Positions 32,651 through 41,184 of a DNA stretch of 41,314 bases are shown piece after piece (the stretch's first letter is position 1; each line of letters opens with the position of its first letter). Where the stretch lies: the NCBI GenBank assembly GCA_905215405.1, contig CAJMQE010000028.1, forward strand, positions 1 to 41,314. Reading direction: 5' to 3'. This DNA comes from an uncultured bacterium. GTDB taxonomy: Bacteria; Bacillota; Clostridia; Lachnospirales; Lachnospiraceae. The translations under genes were made by a program, and so were the position numbers. The notes below the pieces were generated by a model. That model made no database searches. It was not told where the DNA came from and was given only the letters and a program-made list of their open reading frames with translations.

Positions 32651-33160
32651 CTACCCCATGAACTGTTGTATGATCATATAGATAATACCTACCACCCATG
32701 AACTTAGTATACCAAAAAGAATGACCGGTCCTGCAATGGTAAAGATCTTACATCCAATACCAAATACCTGTCCTTCCTTTTTGTACTCGATTGCAGGTGC
32801 AACGACTGAATTGGCAAAACCCGTAATTGGAACAAGACTTCCTGCTCCACCCCACTTCGTAAATAATGGATAAATATTTAATCCTGTCAGAACCACGCTG
32901 CATAGGATCAGAGTCAGTGTTGTCCAGGACGCACTGTCTTCTTTATTTGCACCCATACTTGTATAAATCTGGATCAGCACCTGCCCGAACGTACAGATTG
33001 CGCCTCCCAGTATAAATGCCTTCAGGCAACATAAAAACAAATTGTGCGTTGGCGTTACCTGTTTGACGTATTCATTATATTTCTTGTCCCGCGCCTGCTT
33101 CATTGCTTCCTGATTCTGCTGTTCCTGACTCTGATTTTCTTTCTTTTTATTTTCACTCAT
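32651..33160 (-). CDS. spoVAC: stage V sporulation protein AC (SpoVAC)
   Basis: A 169-residue membrane protein. A charged, Gln/Lys-rich N-terminal stretch (about 1-40) is followed by several membrane segments and the motif GGAGSLVPITGFANSVVAPAIEYKKEG, typical of SpoVAC. In Bacillus, SpoVAC has been linked to a mechanosensitive channel for dipicolinic acid. The ATG at 33160 has AGGAGGT 10 nt upstream; the longer frame to 33202 has no RBS. It is separated from spoVAB by about 310 nt holding a 16-nt tandem array, and from spoVAD by about 650 nt. Confidence 0.94.
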   Translation of the reverse strand: MSENKKKENQSQEQQNQEAMKQARDKKYNEYVKQVTPTHNLFLCCLKAFILGGAICTFGQVLIQIYTSMGANKEDSASWTTLTLILCSVVLTGLNIYPLFTKWGGAGSLVPITGFANSVVAPAIEYKKEGQVFGIGCKIFTIAGPVILFGILSSWVVGIIYMIIQQFMG

Positions 33161-33273
33161 AATCAGATTCACCTCCTGTATTCCGGCCAGCATAAAGGCC
33201 ATCTTCCTACTCTATTCTTAGCTTGCTCTATATTTCTCTTTTTTATCCTTTATTCTAATACTTCTTGCTCTTA

Positions 33274-33347
33274 TACTTTCATGCTCCAATACTTTCATGC
33301 TCCAATACTTTCATGCTCCAATACTTTCATGCTCCAATACTTTCATA
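33274..33347. repeat. perfect 16-nt tandem repeat
   Basis: Four identical copies of TACTTTCATGCTCCAA (starting 33274, 33290, 33306, 33322) plus a partial fifth, within a looser array extending to about 33420. It lies past the spoVAB stop, in the spoVAB-spoVAC spacer. The perfect copies suggest recent expansion. Confidence 0.9.
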
Positions 33348-33470
33348 CGCTTATACTGACATAATCTAATACTTTTATATTCTTATAACCCGAATATTTT
33401 CATATTCTTATACTTCGATATCCTGATTCATCTTTCATTTAGTTTTATTACTCAACTCTTTATTATATAT

Positions 33471-33896
33471 TTACTTTGTGTAAAGCAGGTAGAAATAGAC
33501 CAGACTGCCAACTGCTTTTCCCAACGCCAGAAATAAGATCAGATAACCAAGACCTGTCGTTATTCGAATACGTCTGACAAAAATAGGCAGTGCCTTGATC
33601 GTTTCCGCAAGACAAACAGCAAGGGTACCAACATAAATGCCGGCAATCAGTCCAAAAAATCCAATAAAATAATTGCCAAAGCCCAGATGCCATTGAAAAA
33701 CACTGATCAGATTTCCCAGCGTTGCTCCGAGAATGATCATATTTTCATAAAGTATCTCTTTTCTTGCAGTATGCGTTACCTTGGAAAATCTGTTTACGAT
33801 TCCGACACTCGTAATCAGTGCAAATAGTCCGGATGCCGAAATCATTCCACCAGCTGCTCCAAACAATCCCAATAATATCACCTTTAAGATATGCAT
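33471..33896 (-). CDS. spoVAB: stage V sporulation protein AB (SpoVAB)
   Basis: A 141-residue membrane protein with about four hydrophobic segments, the length and pattern of SpoVAB (LLGLFGAAGGMISASGLFAL at the start). Known to be part of the spoVA operon required for dipicolinic acid uptake into spores in Bacillus; many Clostridia lack it. The ATG overlaps the spoVAA stop by one base (TAATG), so translation is coupled. It follows spoVAA as in Bacillus. RBS for this gene lies within the spoVAA end (GAGGAAA). Confidence 0.9.
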   Translation of the reverse strand: MHILKVILLGLFGAAGGMISASGLFALITSVGIVNRFSKVTHTARKEILYENMIILGATLGNLISVFQWHLGFGNYFIGFFGLIAGIYVGTLAVCLAETIKALPIFVRRIRITTGLGYLILFLALGKAVGSLVYFYLLYTK

Positions 33897-34537
33897 TATT
33901 TTTCCTCTTTCTTTGTCCGGCTGCTCCTATCGATCATTGCATTATCAATATCTGTTTCATAATTATTCATTTCAACCTCGATTGGGGTCGGATCACTGGT
34001 CAGTTTCTTAGAGCCAAAATGATTGTAGAATACGATAATACCGAGTGGCAATCCGATAGAATACGCAATTTCCAGTACATGACCATCTGTATTCTGGGAT
34101 TCATCATAGATCTGATACGTCTTTTCAAAAATCTCAGTCATACCAACATCATTATTGTAAGCCATAATTGCATAGCTACTACCAAATGCAACAATGATAC
34201 AAATACAGATGATCTTGATCACATCCATCCAGTCATGCATTTTCTTCTTCGCGGGATCTTTGTAAATATAATCTACTATGAAATCAGTCTCCCCAATATT
34301 ATTCACTTCCACATTGGGATACTCATCATTTATAATTTCAATTACTTTGATCACTGAAAATGCATACCGTCCCTTTTTCCCAACTTTATCCTTAGGAATA
34401 GAAAAAAGATGCAGCGTTTTCACCTTGCTTACAACACTCTTATTGGTACACCAGAAATCAGCGATATCTCCAAGCGTTACTGAGTCTTTATTTACTTCTG
34501 TATTCATATCTGCTTTCATATATAATGTTTCGCTCAT
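33896..34537 (-). CDS. spoVAA: stage V sporulation protein AA (SpoVAA)
   Basis: A 213-residue protein: a soluble N-terminal domain (about 1-95; TLGDIADFW, FSVIKVIEIIN) followed by two or more membrane segments (about 106-130, 155-172) and an acidic C-terminal tail. This is the SpoVAA arrangement. It is the first spoVA gene and lies about 290 nt after sigF in the same orientation, preserving the order spoIIAA-spoIIAB-sigF-spoVAA-spoVAB-spoVAC-spoVAD-spoVAE known from Bacillus. ATG with AGGAAGCGG upstream. An intergenic inverted repeat separates it from sigF, so it likely has its own, sigma-G type, promoter, which I could not identify with confidence. Confidence 0.9.
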   Translation of the reverse strand: MSETLYMKADMNTEVNKDSVTLGDIADFWCTNKSVVSKVKTLHLFSIPKDKVGKKGRYAFSVIKVIEIINDEYPNVEVNNIGETDFIVDYIYKDPAKKKMHDWMDVIKIICICIIVAFGSSYAIMAYNNDVGMTEIFEKTYQIYDESQNTDGHVLEIAYSIGLPLGIIVFYNHFGSKKLTSDPTPIEVEMNNYETDIDNAMIDRSSRTKKEEK

Positions 34538-34586
34538 ACTATCCGCTTCCTTTCTTCAACCTCACACATTCGCTTTTAAATTCTCC

Positions 34587-34622
34587 GGCATTTTACAATA
34601 CCACCTGATACTGTAAAATGCC
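34587..34622. terminator. inverted repeat between sigF and spoVAA
   Basis: Perfect 11-bp arms GGCATTTTACA/TGTAAAATGCC (34587-34597 and 34612-34622). No strong T-run on the minus strand. It may terminate or attenuate readthrough from the spoIIA operon. The rest of the 34538-34823 spacer is AT-rich without a gene. Confidence 0.5.
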
Positions 34623-34823
34623 TATCCTTGCTTCTATCTGTATGAAACCGCTTTTTATTCAGATTTATTGTCTGCATGTCTAAGTGTATTTATTCAAAAA
34701 AAGACCTTCGAACACAGGAAATGTTTTTCACAATCCAGCTGTATTCAAAGATCTGTTTTTATTTCACATTCTATTTAATTTTTGATTTTTCCTGCCTAAA
34801 GTATAAAAAATCATACTTTTCTT

Positions 34824-35540
34824 TTACAAAAACTGTTGCCGCATCCTCTCCAGAATCTTCTTTTCCAGTCTGGACACCTGTACCTGAGATATCCCAAGCT
34901 CTTTTGCTATTTCTGTCTGCGTCTTAGCTTCAAAATATCTCATTTCAATAATCATACGCTCCTTCGCTGACAGTGATTCAATGATCTGACTGAGTACCAT
35001 TTTATTGATCAGCGTATCATTTGCATTCTTGCGCTCTTCGATCTTATCAATCAGCAGAATGGAATTTCCATCCCCCTGATAGATTGTCTTATAAATGGAT
35101 TCGATTTCGGAACCAGCCTCGAGAGCCAATACAATATCCTCACTTGTCACACCGATTTCTTTCGAAATCTCCTCGATCGTCGGCTCCCGTCCATCACTCT
35201 TGCTCATCTGCTCTTTGGCTCTCTGTACTTTTACAACTGTTTCTTTCAAAGTCCGGCTCACTTTAATCATACCGTCATCCCGTAGGAATCTTTTAATTTC
35301 TCCTGTTATCATCGGGACTGCATAAGTAGAGAATTTTACATCGTAAGATGTATCGAACTTGTCCACTGCCTTGATCAGACCTATGCTTCCAATTTGAAAG
35401 AGGTCTTCCAACTCATATCCACGGCCACCAAATCTTCTTACAATGCTCCATATCAGTCCCATATTTTCTGTAACGAGCTGATCTCTGGCCTCCTTGTCTC
35501 CTTCGTGTGCTCTTTCTATAAGTTCTTTAGTATGATCCAT
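34824..35540 (-). CDS. sigF: RNA polymerase sporulation sigma factor F
   Basis: A 238-residue sigma-70 family factor of the SigF/SigB/SigG group. Region 2 shows NMGLIWSIVRRFGGRGYELEDLFQIGSIGLIKAVDKFD, broken across the core-binding and -10 helices. Region 3 contains VSRTLKE and region 4 the ELGISQVQVSRLEKKILERM helix-turn-helix. It starts forespore-specific transcription and is held by the anti-sigma factor SpoIIAB encoded next door. ATG with AAGGGTG upstream. It is the third gene of the spoIIA operon, 15 nt after spoIIAB. Confidence 0.97.
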   Translation of the reverse strand: MDHTKELIERAHEGDKEARDQLVTENMGLIWSIVRRFGGRGYELEDLFQIGSIGLIKAVDKFDTSYDVKFSTYAVPMITGEIKRFLRDDGMIKVSRTLKETVVKVQRAKEQMSKSDGREPTIEEISKEIGVTSEDIVLALEAGSEIESIYKTIYQGDGNSILLIDKIEERKNANDTLINKMVLSQIIESLSAKERMIIEMRYFEAKTQTEIAKELGISQVQVSRLEKKILERMRQQFL

Positions 35541-35555
35541 ATAACCACACCCTTA

Positions 35556-35993
35556 TCACTTATTATTCACACCCAGCCTTTTTTTCATAGTTACTGTTGT
35601 TCCTTCTCCTTTATGGGAATCTACTTTCAATTCATCCATAAATGCTTCCATGAACGAAAATCCCATTCCAGACCGTTCCAATTCCGGTTTGCTCGTAAAG
35701 AGCGGTTCCATTGCTTTCCCTATATCTTCAATTCCAACACCATCATCATGTACGATGATCGTGATCTCATTTTCTACAATTCTACATTCAATAGAAATTG
35801 TACCCGGCTTACTTTCATATCCATGCACAACACAGTTCGTGACCGCCTCTGAAACAGCAGTCTTAATATCTGCAATCTCTTCTATTGTAGGATCCAACCG
35901 TGTACAAAATGACGCTACTGCTACTCTTGCAAAACTTTCGTTTTCCGATTTACTGTCAAATTCCAGTTTCATTCTGTTTTCATTATCGCTCAT
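35556..35993 (-). CDS. spoIIAB: anti-sigma-F factor, serine kinase SpoIIAB
   Basis: A 145-residue GHKL-fold kinase. The N-box SEAVTNCVVHG (Glu49, Asn53), G1 box HDDGVGIED (82-90) and G2 box RSGMGFSFMEAF (107-118) are intact. It binds and inhibits sigma-F and phosphorylates SpoIIAA in the cytoplasm of the pre-divisional cell and forespore. The ATG directly abuts the spoIIAA stop, with GGGAGG inside the spoIIAA end, so synthesis of the two is coupled. Middle gene of the spoIIA operon. Confidence 0.97.
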   Translation of the reverse strand: MSDNENRMKLEFDSKSENESFARVAVASFCTRLDPTIEEIADIKTAVSEAVTNCVVHGYESKPGTISIECRIVENEITIIVHDDGVGIEDIGKAMEPLFTSKPELERSGMGFSFMEAFMDELKVDSHKGEGTTVTMKKRLGVNNK

Positions 35994-36338
35994 TTAATTG
36001 TCCTCCCGCATCTTATTTAACGCATGTAAAACATCTTCTGAAACATCAACGATCTTATAAAGTCCTGAGATTTGAAGAATCCTGTCAATGCTTGCATTTA
36101 CTCCGACAACCGCAATTTTTCCAACATCGCGTATTTTCTTATACCTTCCCATGATCAGTCCAATTCCCGCACTGTCCATGAAACCGATTTTGCTGAAGTC
36201 AAATATGATATCCCTGACACCCCTTTTGTCAATGACATCATCCACTACTTCTCTGATTTCATCGGCCAGATGATGATCCAGATCTGCATTCAACGTTATC
36301 ACCATTTTGTCGTCCGTAATTGAATAAATATAATCCAT
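35994..36338 (-). CDS. spoIIAA: anti-anti-sigma factor SpoIIAA
   Basis: A 114-residue STAS-domain protein. Ser56 in FMDSAGIGLIMGRYK is the residue phosphorylated by SpoIIAB and cleared by SpoIIE; unphosphorylated protein displaces sigma-F from SpoIIAB. First gene of the spoIIA operon; GGAGG 9 nt upstream of ATG. The upstream stretch on the minus strand (AAAGGGGGAT, then GAGAATGCC about 13 nt later) loosely resembles a sigma-H promoter, as expected for this operon, but I would not call it with confidence. Confidence 0.97.
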   Translation of the reverse strand: MDYIYSITDDKMVITLNADLDHHLADEIREVVDDVIDKRGVRDIIFDFSKIGFMDSAGIGLIMGRYKKIRDVGKIAVVGVNASIDRILQISGLYKIVDVSEDVLHALNKMREDN

Positions 36339-36413
36339 TCTGAAATTCCTCCCGCTGCAAAAATAGTAATTATGGCATTCTCATTTTCTTATGCCATCCC
36401 CCTTTTAAAGCAC

Positions 36414-36448
36414 AAAAACCCGGCAGACGTCTTCGCCTGCCAGGTTTT
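36414..36448 (-). terminator. rho-independent terminator after the TPR gene
   Basis: AAAACCTGGCAG pairs with CTGCCGGGTTTT (one G-U) on the minus strand, followed by T and a short T-run. It lies 63 nt past the TPR gene stop and separates that unit from the spoIIA operon. Confidence 0.85.
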
Positions 36449-36510
36449 CTCCTACGCAATTTGTGTTACCTTTATCAGTTGATTCCAGCTACAGACTGCA
36501 TCTGTACCTG

Positions 36511-37911
36511 CTAGTTTGCTGCGATATATTTATTCGCTTCTGTAATATAGGAACTTGTTGGGAAATTAGTAACAATTTCCTGATAGTACTTCTTTGCATT
36601 TTCTGTGTCACTTAATGCTTCATATGATTTGGCTGCGTAATAAGCAGCGTCAGCCTTTGTCGTATCGAGCTTATAAGCCTTTACCATATTTTCAGCCGCT
36701 TCTGTATAGTTCTTCTTCGAATAAGCGGTATATGCCGTTGCATACAGTTCTGTTGCCGCTGCCTGAGTCGTCTGTGATGCAATGGTATTGTACAGAGTCT
36801 TTGCATTGTCCGTTGGAAGTGAACTTACATCCACATCGATCAGATACTCTGCTGCTTTTGTTTTATCATTGGCTATATATGAATTAGCTGCATCGATAAC
36901 CGCGGTCAGGAGCTTATTGCTTCCGCCTTCTCCTGATAACTCTTCTACTTTACTATTCAAGCTATCTCTTTCAGCTTTCACATCATCGAGTTGTTTTTGT
37001 AACGAATTCAGTTCTACATTTCCTGATGAGAGCTTTTCGCTATATTCCAGAATACTAGCATTATAGTCTGCTGTCAGACCTTTGTATCTGGATGGCATGA
37101 TAAGGAACCAGATCAGTGCTGCACCAATTGCCACTCCGACCAGAATATTGATAATTGTAATGGCTCCATTACTTGGCTCCTTGTAGGCTGTACGTGGAAG
37201 TATTACATCACCATTTGTAACACTTGTATCACTGATTTCTCTTTCCTTAATTCTTTTCTTTGGAAGGAAACTCTGTGAAACATCTTTTTCTTCCTTATGT
37301 TCCTGGTCACCAATTTCACTCAGATAGCGTAATGCCAGTGTATTGTTCTTATCTGTCTTAAGCACATGATTCAGCGCTTTCTTGGCTCTTGAGAACTGTT
37401 TTTCATGGATGTAGAGTAATGCCAGTAATGTCTGCGCTTTCAAAAGTCTTGGATTCTGTGCGACGACCTTCTTCAACTGGATCACTGCCATATCATAATT
37501 TCCTTCTTTGGCATAATTCAAAGAAGTGTTATATTTTTTAATTGTCTGGGCAACACTGTCAAATCTGCCCTGATTAGACTGAATACTTGTAATATAAGAA
37601 CTTGCAATATTTTTATCCGGCTGCAGATTCTTACTGATAACCCACTGACTCAGAGCTTCTACCACATTGCCCATCTCACAGTAGACCAGTCCTAATAGAT
37701 TTCTGGCCTCAATATTGCTTTTGTTCAGTTCCAGACTGATTCTAAGGCTCTCGACCGCACCTGAAAGATCTCTTACCTGTGCTTTGGAAAGTCCCAGATT
37801 ATAATATTGATTTGAAGCTTTTGCAACTTTTTTATATACTGTAACGTCCGCACCGCATTGCAGGCACATGTTCTGGTCTGTAAGCTCGCTCCCGCACTTA
37901 TAACATTTCAT
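36511..37911 (-). CDS. zinc-ribbon, TPR and coiled-coil membrane protein
   Basis: A 466-residue protein of unknown specific function. It starts with a four-cysteine zinc ribbon (C3, C6, C16, C19). TPR repeats follow (about 30-205; ARNLLGLVYCEMGNVVEAL, AKEGNYDMAVIQLKKV). A single membrane segment lies near 250-272, then a coiled coil (about 285-335) and a second TPR set outside the membrane (about 390-460). The topology is thus cytoplasmic zinc ribbon and TPRs, an anchor, and an outside TPR domain, suggesting a scaffold across the membrane. AGAGG 6 nt before ATG. It follows a 47-residue ORF by 14 nt and has its own terminator. No catalytic motif is seen. Confidence 0.85.
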   Translation of the reverse strand: MKCYKCGSELTDQNMCLQCGADVTVYKKVAKASNQYYNLGLSKAQVRDLSGAVESLRISLELNKSNIEARNLLGLVYCEMGNVVEALSQWVISKNLQPDKNIASSYITSIQSNQGRFDSVAQTIKKYNTSLNYAKEGNYDMAVIQLKKVVAQNPRLLKAQTLLALLYIHEKQFSRAKKALNHVLKTDKNNTLALRYLSEIGDQEHKEEKDVSQSFLPKKRIKEREISDTSVTNGDVILPRTAYKEPSNGAITIINILVGVAIGAALIWFLIMPSRYKGLTADYNASILEYSEKLSSGNVELNSLQKQLDDVKAERDSLNSKVEELSGEGGSNKLLTAVIDAANSYIANDKTKAAEYLIDVDVSSLPTDNAKTLYNTIASQTTQAAATELYATAYTAYSKKNYTEAAENMVKAYKLDTTKADAAYYAAKSYEALSDTENAKKYYQEIVTNFPTSSYITEANKYIAAN

Positions 37912-37925
37912 ATAGAACCTCTTTC

Positions 37926-38069
37926 CTACTTCTTCTGTGTCAAATCATTCAGAATTTTGTTAATAATGTCGGTAACATCCGGAATATCATTACTGTAAAT
38001 TGCATCTTCAGCTTCTTCTACTTCCAGACTTGGCTGAAACTTTTTGATTTCATCTTCGAAATTAATCAT
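37926..38069 (-). CDS. small acidic protein, 47 residues, unknown function
   Basis: A short ORF beginning MINFEDEIKKFQPSLEVEEA and ending TQKK, strongly acidic and predicted helical. It has AGGG about 5 nt before the ATG (and AAAGG further up) and lies 14 nt upstream of the zinc-ribbon/TPR gene, in the same orientation. Codon use looks natural and its position is operonic, so I think it is real. I do not recognise a family. It may partner the TPR protein. Confidence 0.6.
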   Translation of the reverse strand: MINFEDEIKKFQPSLEVEEAEDAIYSNDIPDVTDIINKILNDLTQKK

Positions 38070-38214
38070 TCTATCCCTAACCTTTCCAAAACAGCAGTCT
38101 GTAACGAACCGGGACTTCTGTTATACTATCTTTACTTCCTATTTTCTACTGTTCAACGAATCAAATCCGGTCTGCACTTGATTCCCTGTATCTTTCTTTG
38201 TTTTCCTATATTTA

Positions 38215-39573
38215 TTATTCTTCACGATCTGCTGCCAATACATCTTTTGCATTGTCTTCTTTCTGCAGATCCTGTACAAATTCCTTAATCAAACCCACCA
38301 GGTATAGAGAACCTGCACACATAAGCACGCCGTCGTCCCTGACTGCTGTTGCATAAGAAAATGCTTCTTTTACATTATCAAATGCCACTACAGGCTTGTC
38401 TGTATATTTTCTAAAATGACTGCTGATTTCCTGATCATCAAGCTTTCTTGCTCCCTCGATCTGTGTAATGATATAAGAATCAAAAAGATTCTTTTCACAC
38501 AACTGCGCAATCATCTGATCATAATTCTTGTCTTTCACCACGGAAAATAGCAGATGACACTTTCTGTCTGCTTTGACCGCTGGTACTGATGCAAGGAATG
38601 CCTGTATTCCATCCGGATTATGTGCACCATCCACATATATGTCCGGTTCCACTTCCTCCATTCGGCCTTCCCATCTAGTATCTGTAACTGCCTGAGCCGT
38701 CTTTTTCTCATCCTGAGAAATCATGCCACGCGTCTCCAGTACCTTCAATGCTGTCAATGCTGTCAATGAATTCATGACCTGATAGACTGCTGATGTACTT
38801 ACTGAAAACACATTACTTTTATAATAACGATTATGAACCAAAAAATCAATACATTTTCCACTGTTTTTCAATATTTTCCATTGACAATCCTCCACTTGGA
38901 TGGCATCTGCCTCACATTGTCTGGCTCGTTCCTCGATCACCGCCGCACTTTCCGGGTTATTTCTTATATAAATCACTGGAATATGAGACTTGATAATCCC
39001 CGCTTTTTCACCCGCAATTTCCGTAATTGTATTTCCAAGTAATGCACAGTGGTCAAAACTTATAGAAGTCAGAATCGTCAGCAATGGATTTTCAACCGCA
39101 TTGGTCGCATCAAGTTTTCCACCGAGCCCTGTCTCCAGTATTACAAAATCCACATTTTTCCTTTCAAAAATGTGCATAGCAATTGCAAACATATAGTCAA
39201 AATAGGCAAGATGAAATCCAATGTCATCGGGGATTTTTTCATCTAGTCCGTGAACATATGCAAAAGCTTCCTCAAACTCTTTATCGCTCACAACTTCTCC
39301 ATTAATGCGGATCCGCTCGTTTACTTTGACCAGATGTGGCGATGTAAATAACCCAACCGAGTATCCATTTGCCTGCAGCATATTAGACAGGTAACAACAT
39401 ACACTTCCCTTACCATTAGTCCCTGCCACATGAATGATCTTCATTTTTCTCTCCGGATTGTTCATTGCCTGTAGCGCATAACGACTTCTGATCACACCAT
39501 TTCCATGGCCGAACTGTGGAATATGATCTATAAACTCCACGGCCTTTTGATATGCATTTTTTTCTCTATCCAT
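38215..39573 (-). CDS. folC: bifunctional folylpolyglutamate/dihydrofolate synthase
   Basis: A 452-residue Mur-ligase-fold enzyme that adds glutamate to tetrahydrofolate (and, in many bacteria, to dihydropteroate). The ATP-binding loop HVAGTNGKGSVC is near 48-59. TSPHLVKVNERIRING and ETGLGGKLDATN (about 145-156) are FolC signatures, and YVDGAHNPDGI (about 312) lies in the C-terminal domain. It acts in the cytoplasm in folate metabolism. It sits upstream of the small ORF/TPR pair, with 145 nt between, and after the coiled-coil gene. The C-terminal about 20 residues are charged and variable. Confidence 0.95.
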   Translation of the reverse strand: MDREKNAYQKAVEFIDHIPQFGHGNGVIRSRYALQAMNNPERKMKIIHVAGTNGKGSVCCYLSNMLQANGYSVGLFTSPHLVKVNERIRINGEVVSDKEFEEAFAYVHGLDEKIPDDIGFHLAYFDYMFAIAMHIFERKNVDFVILETGLGGKLDATNAVENPLLTILTSISFDHCALLGNTITEIAGEKAGIIKSHIPVIYIRNNPESAAVIEERARQCEADAIQVEDCQWKILKNSGKCIDFLVHNRYYKSNVFSVSTSAVYQVMNSLTALTALKVLETRGMISQDEKKTAQAVTDTRWEGRMEEVEPDIYVDGAHNPDGIQAFLASVPAVKADRKCHLLFSVVKDKNYDQMIAQLCEKNLFDSYIITQIEGARKLDDQEISSHFRKYTDKPVVAFDNVKEAFSYATAVRDDGVLMCAGSLYLVGLIKEFVQDLQKEDNAKDVLAADREE

Positions 39574-39653
39574 GCTTTCTAATCTCTTTCCTGCTTAATC
39601 TATATATAGTTTTCACTATAGTTTTCACTTTTGAGCTGGAATCTTCTAGCTAC

Positions 39654-41159
39654 TTATTTCTGTTCTTTTATAATCTTACGAATAAATGTGGCAACATAGA
39701 AAATGCTGACTGTCTTTCCTTCAGAGACCTCACATACAGCATGTGCTGCATCCTCAGTATGTTCCTTTGCATAGGCTTCAATATCCTTGCAGTCATGCAT
39801 CTCTTTGAGCAGCATCTCTATTCTCATCAACTCGCTGGCAGTAAAATTTTCAACAAGATAAGTAAAATCATCATCCGCAAAACGGAATTTATAGAAAAAT
39901 GCTCTCCACTGTCTTGCCAAAATACTGCTTCGCTCATTTGTGATTTCCTGTGTGTCCATTTCTATCACGCCAAGCTGCTTTTCCGTCTGACTCAGTAGGT
40001 TGTCCAGCTCCGACTGGCGAATCTTGGATTCACTTATGGACATCGTTCTGTTCTTGAGTGTTGCATCAGCCTGATCCAGCTCTTTCTTTGCACTGTTGAC
40101 TTCACGAAAATACGCCTGATCCGCACTTTCCTCTTTTCGTTTTTCCAGTTCATCGAACCGGTCCTTTGCCTCATTGAATCGTGCATTATCCTCTAGTAAT
40201 CTGACCTGCATGTCCATCAGATCATTTTTCACTTTTTCTATTTCCTGCTGATATTTTGTAATCGTATCTTTCATTTCCACACGCTGAACCAAATGCTGAC
40301 GGTAGCTGCGTTCTTCATTAATCTGTACTTCTGTCTGTGTTTTTACGAAGCTTGGAAGCAGATCTGCCCCCACCTCAAAATGTGCTCCATAGCCTTTGAC
40401 TGCGACCCAGATCAACTGTGCCAGAAGCATCTTTGTAAGTCTTCCAAATCCAATCATTTTTTCATACATGGAGAAAATAACAACATCCATTGCATCAAAT
40501 GCATCCAGTCCCATATAGGTCACGACTCTCTTGAGATTTAAAATACTGCGCTCCCCTCGGATCAGCTTTCCAATACCACGTCCACTGAATTCCGTCATGA
40601 CCACACTTCGGTTCAGTTCCCGCTTTTGTTCAATTGGAATTCGATTCAGACAATCCTGCAGTCTCTGATCCGTCTCTTTTGCCTGCGGCTTTTCCTGCTT
40701 GATCAACACCTTGTGCAATCTTGTCAGGAACTGATCATAATACTGTTCTGCAATTCTGTCTGCCAGAACCGCTGGTGACTTTGCCGTACTCAGATTATAA
40801 ATTCCTGCAGCCTCTCTGATTACATGTACCGATATATAGTCATCACTTAAAAATTCCTGTCTGTTCCCTTCATCCGTAATGCGCTCTACAAGTATATGTC
40901 GTAGTTTTTCATCCAGTTCCATTCTGGACATATTTTTATAAGAAAGAATCTTGTCCTTTACTACACCGACAATTCCTTTCATTTCATAATCAATTTTTCC
41001 TGCTCCAACAAGCATGTTGGCAAATCCTACTATTCTGCTGACCGTCCTGTGCCCGGTTTCCTGTACTGCACCACTGACATTGACTGATTCAAAAAGTGCG
41101 ATCTGCAGGCGGATATCATCATCCTGTAATTTGCTTAATCCATCAAATATATTAGGCAT
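39654..41159 (-). CDS. unrecognised coiled-coil protein, 501 residues
   Basis: I do not recognise a family. It has no signal peptide. The N-terminal part (about 1-170) is helical. The middle has a conserved-looking block FSGRGIGKLIRGERSILNLKR (about 192-212) and a hydrophobic LAQLIWVAVKGYGAHFEVG (about 242-260). A long coiled coil of E/K/Q heptads (about 270-405) follows, then a globular C-terminal domain with WRAFFYKFRFADDDFTYLVENF (about 417-438). The ATG at 41159 is chosen for AGGAG 8 nt upstream; a longer frame to 41237 runs through the likely promoter. It may act as a scaffold or stress-type protein; nothing in the sequence fixes a role. It precedes folC by 80 nt. Confidence 0.8.
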   Translation of the reverse strand: MPNIFDGLSKLQDDDIRLQIALFESVNVSGAVQETGHRTVSRIVGFANMLVGAGKIDYEMKGIVGVVKDKILSYKNMSRMELDEKLRHILVERITDEGNRQEFLSDDYISVHVIREAAGIYNLSTAKSPAVLADRIAEQYYDQFLTRLHKVLIKQEKPQAKETDQRLQDCLNRIPIEQKRELNRSVVMTEFSGRGIGKLIRGERSILNLKRVVTYMGLDAFDAMDVVIFSMYEKMIGFGRLTKMLLAQLIWVAVKGYGAHFEVGADLLPSFVKTQTEVQINEERSYRQHLVQRVEMKDTITKYQQEIEKVKNDLMDMQVRLLEDNARFNEAKDRFDELEKRKEESADQAYFREVNSAKKELDQADATLKNRTMSISESKIRQSELDNLLSQTEKQLGVIEMDTQEITNERSSILARQWRAFFYKFRFADDDFTYLVENFTASELMRIEMLLKEMHDCKDIEAYAKEHTEDAAHAVCEVSEGKTVSIFYVATFIRKIIKEQK

Positions 41160-41184
41160 TCTTTCAGCTCCTATGTAAAAATAT

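Noticed and set aside
32343..32681. Plus-strand ORF of 112 residues with a four-residue period
   Set aside because: It is the CTTATCTTTTAA array read in frame and overlaps the spoVAC 3' end.
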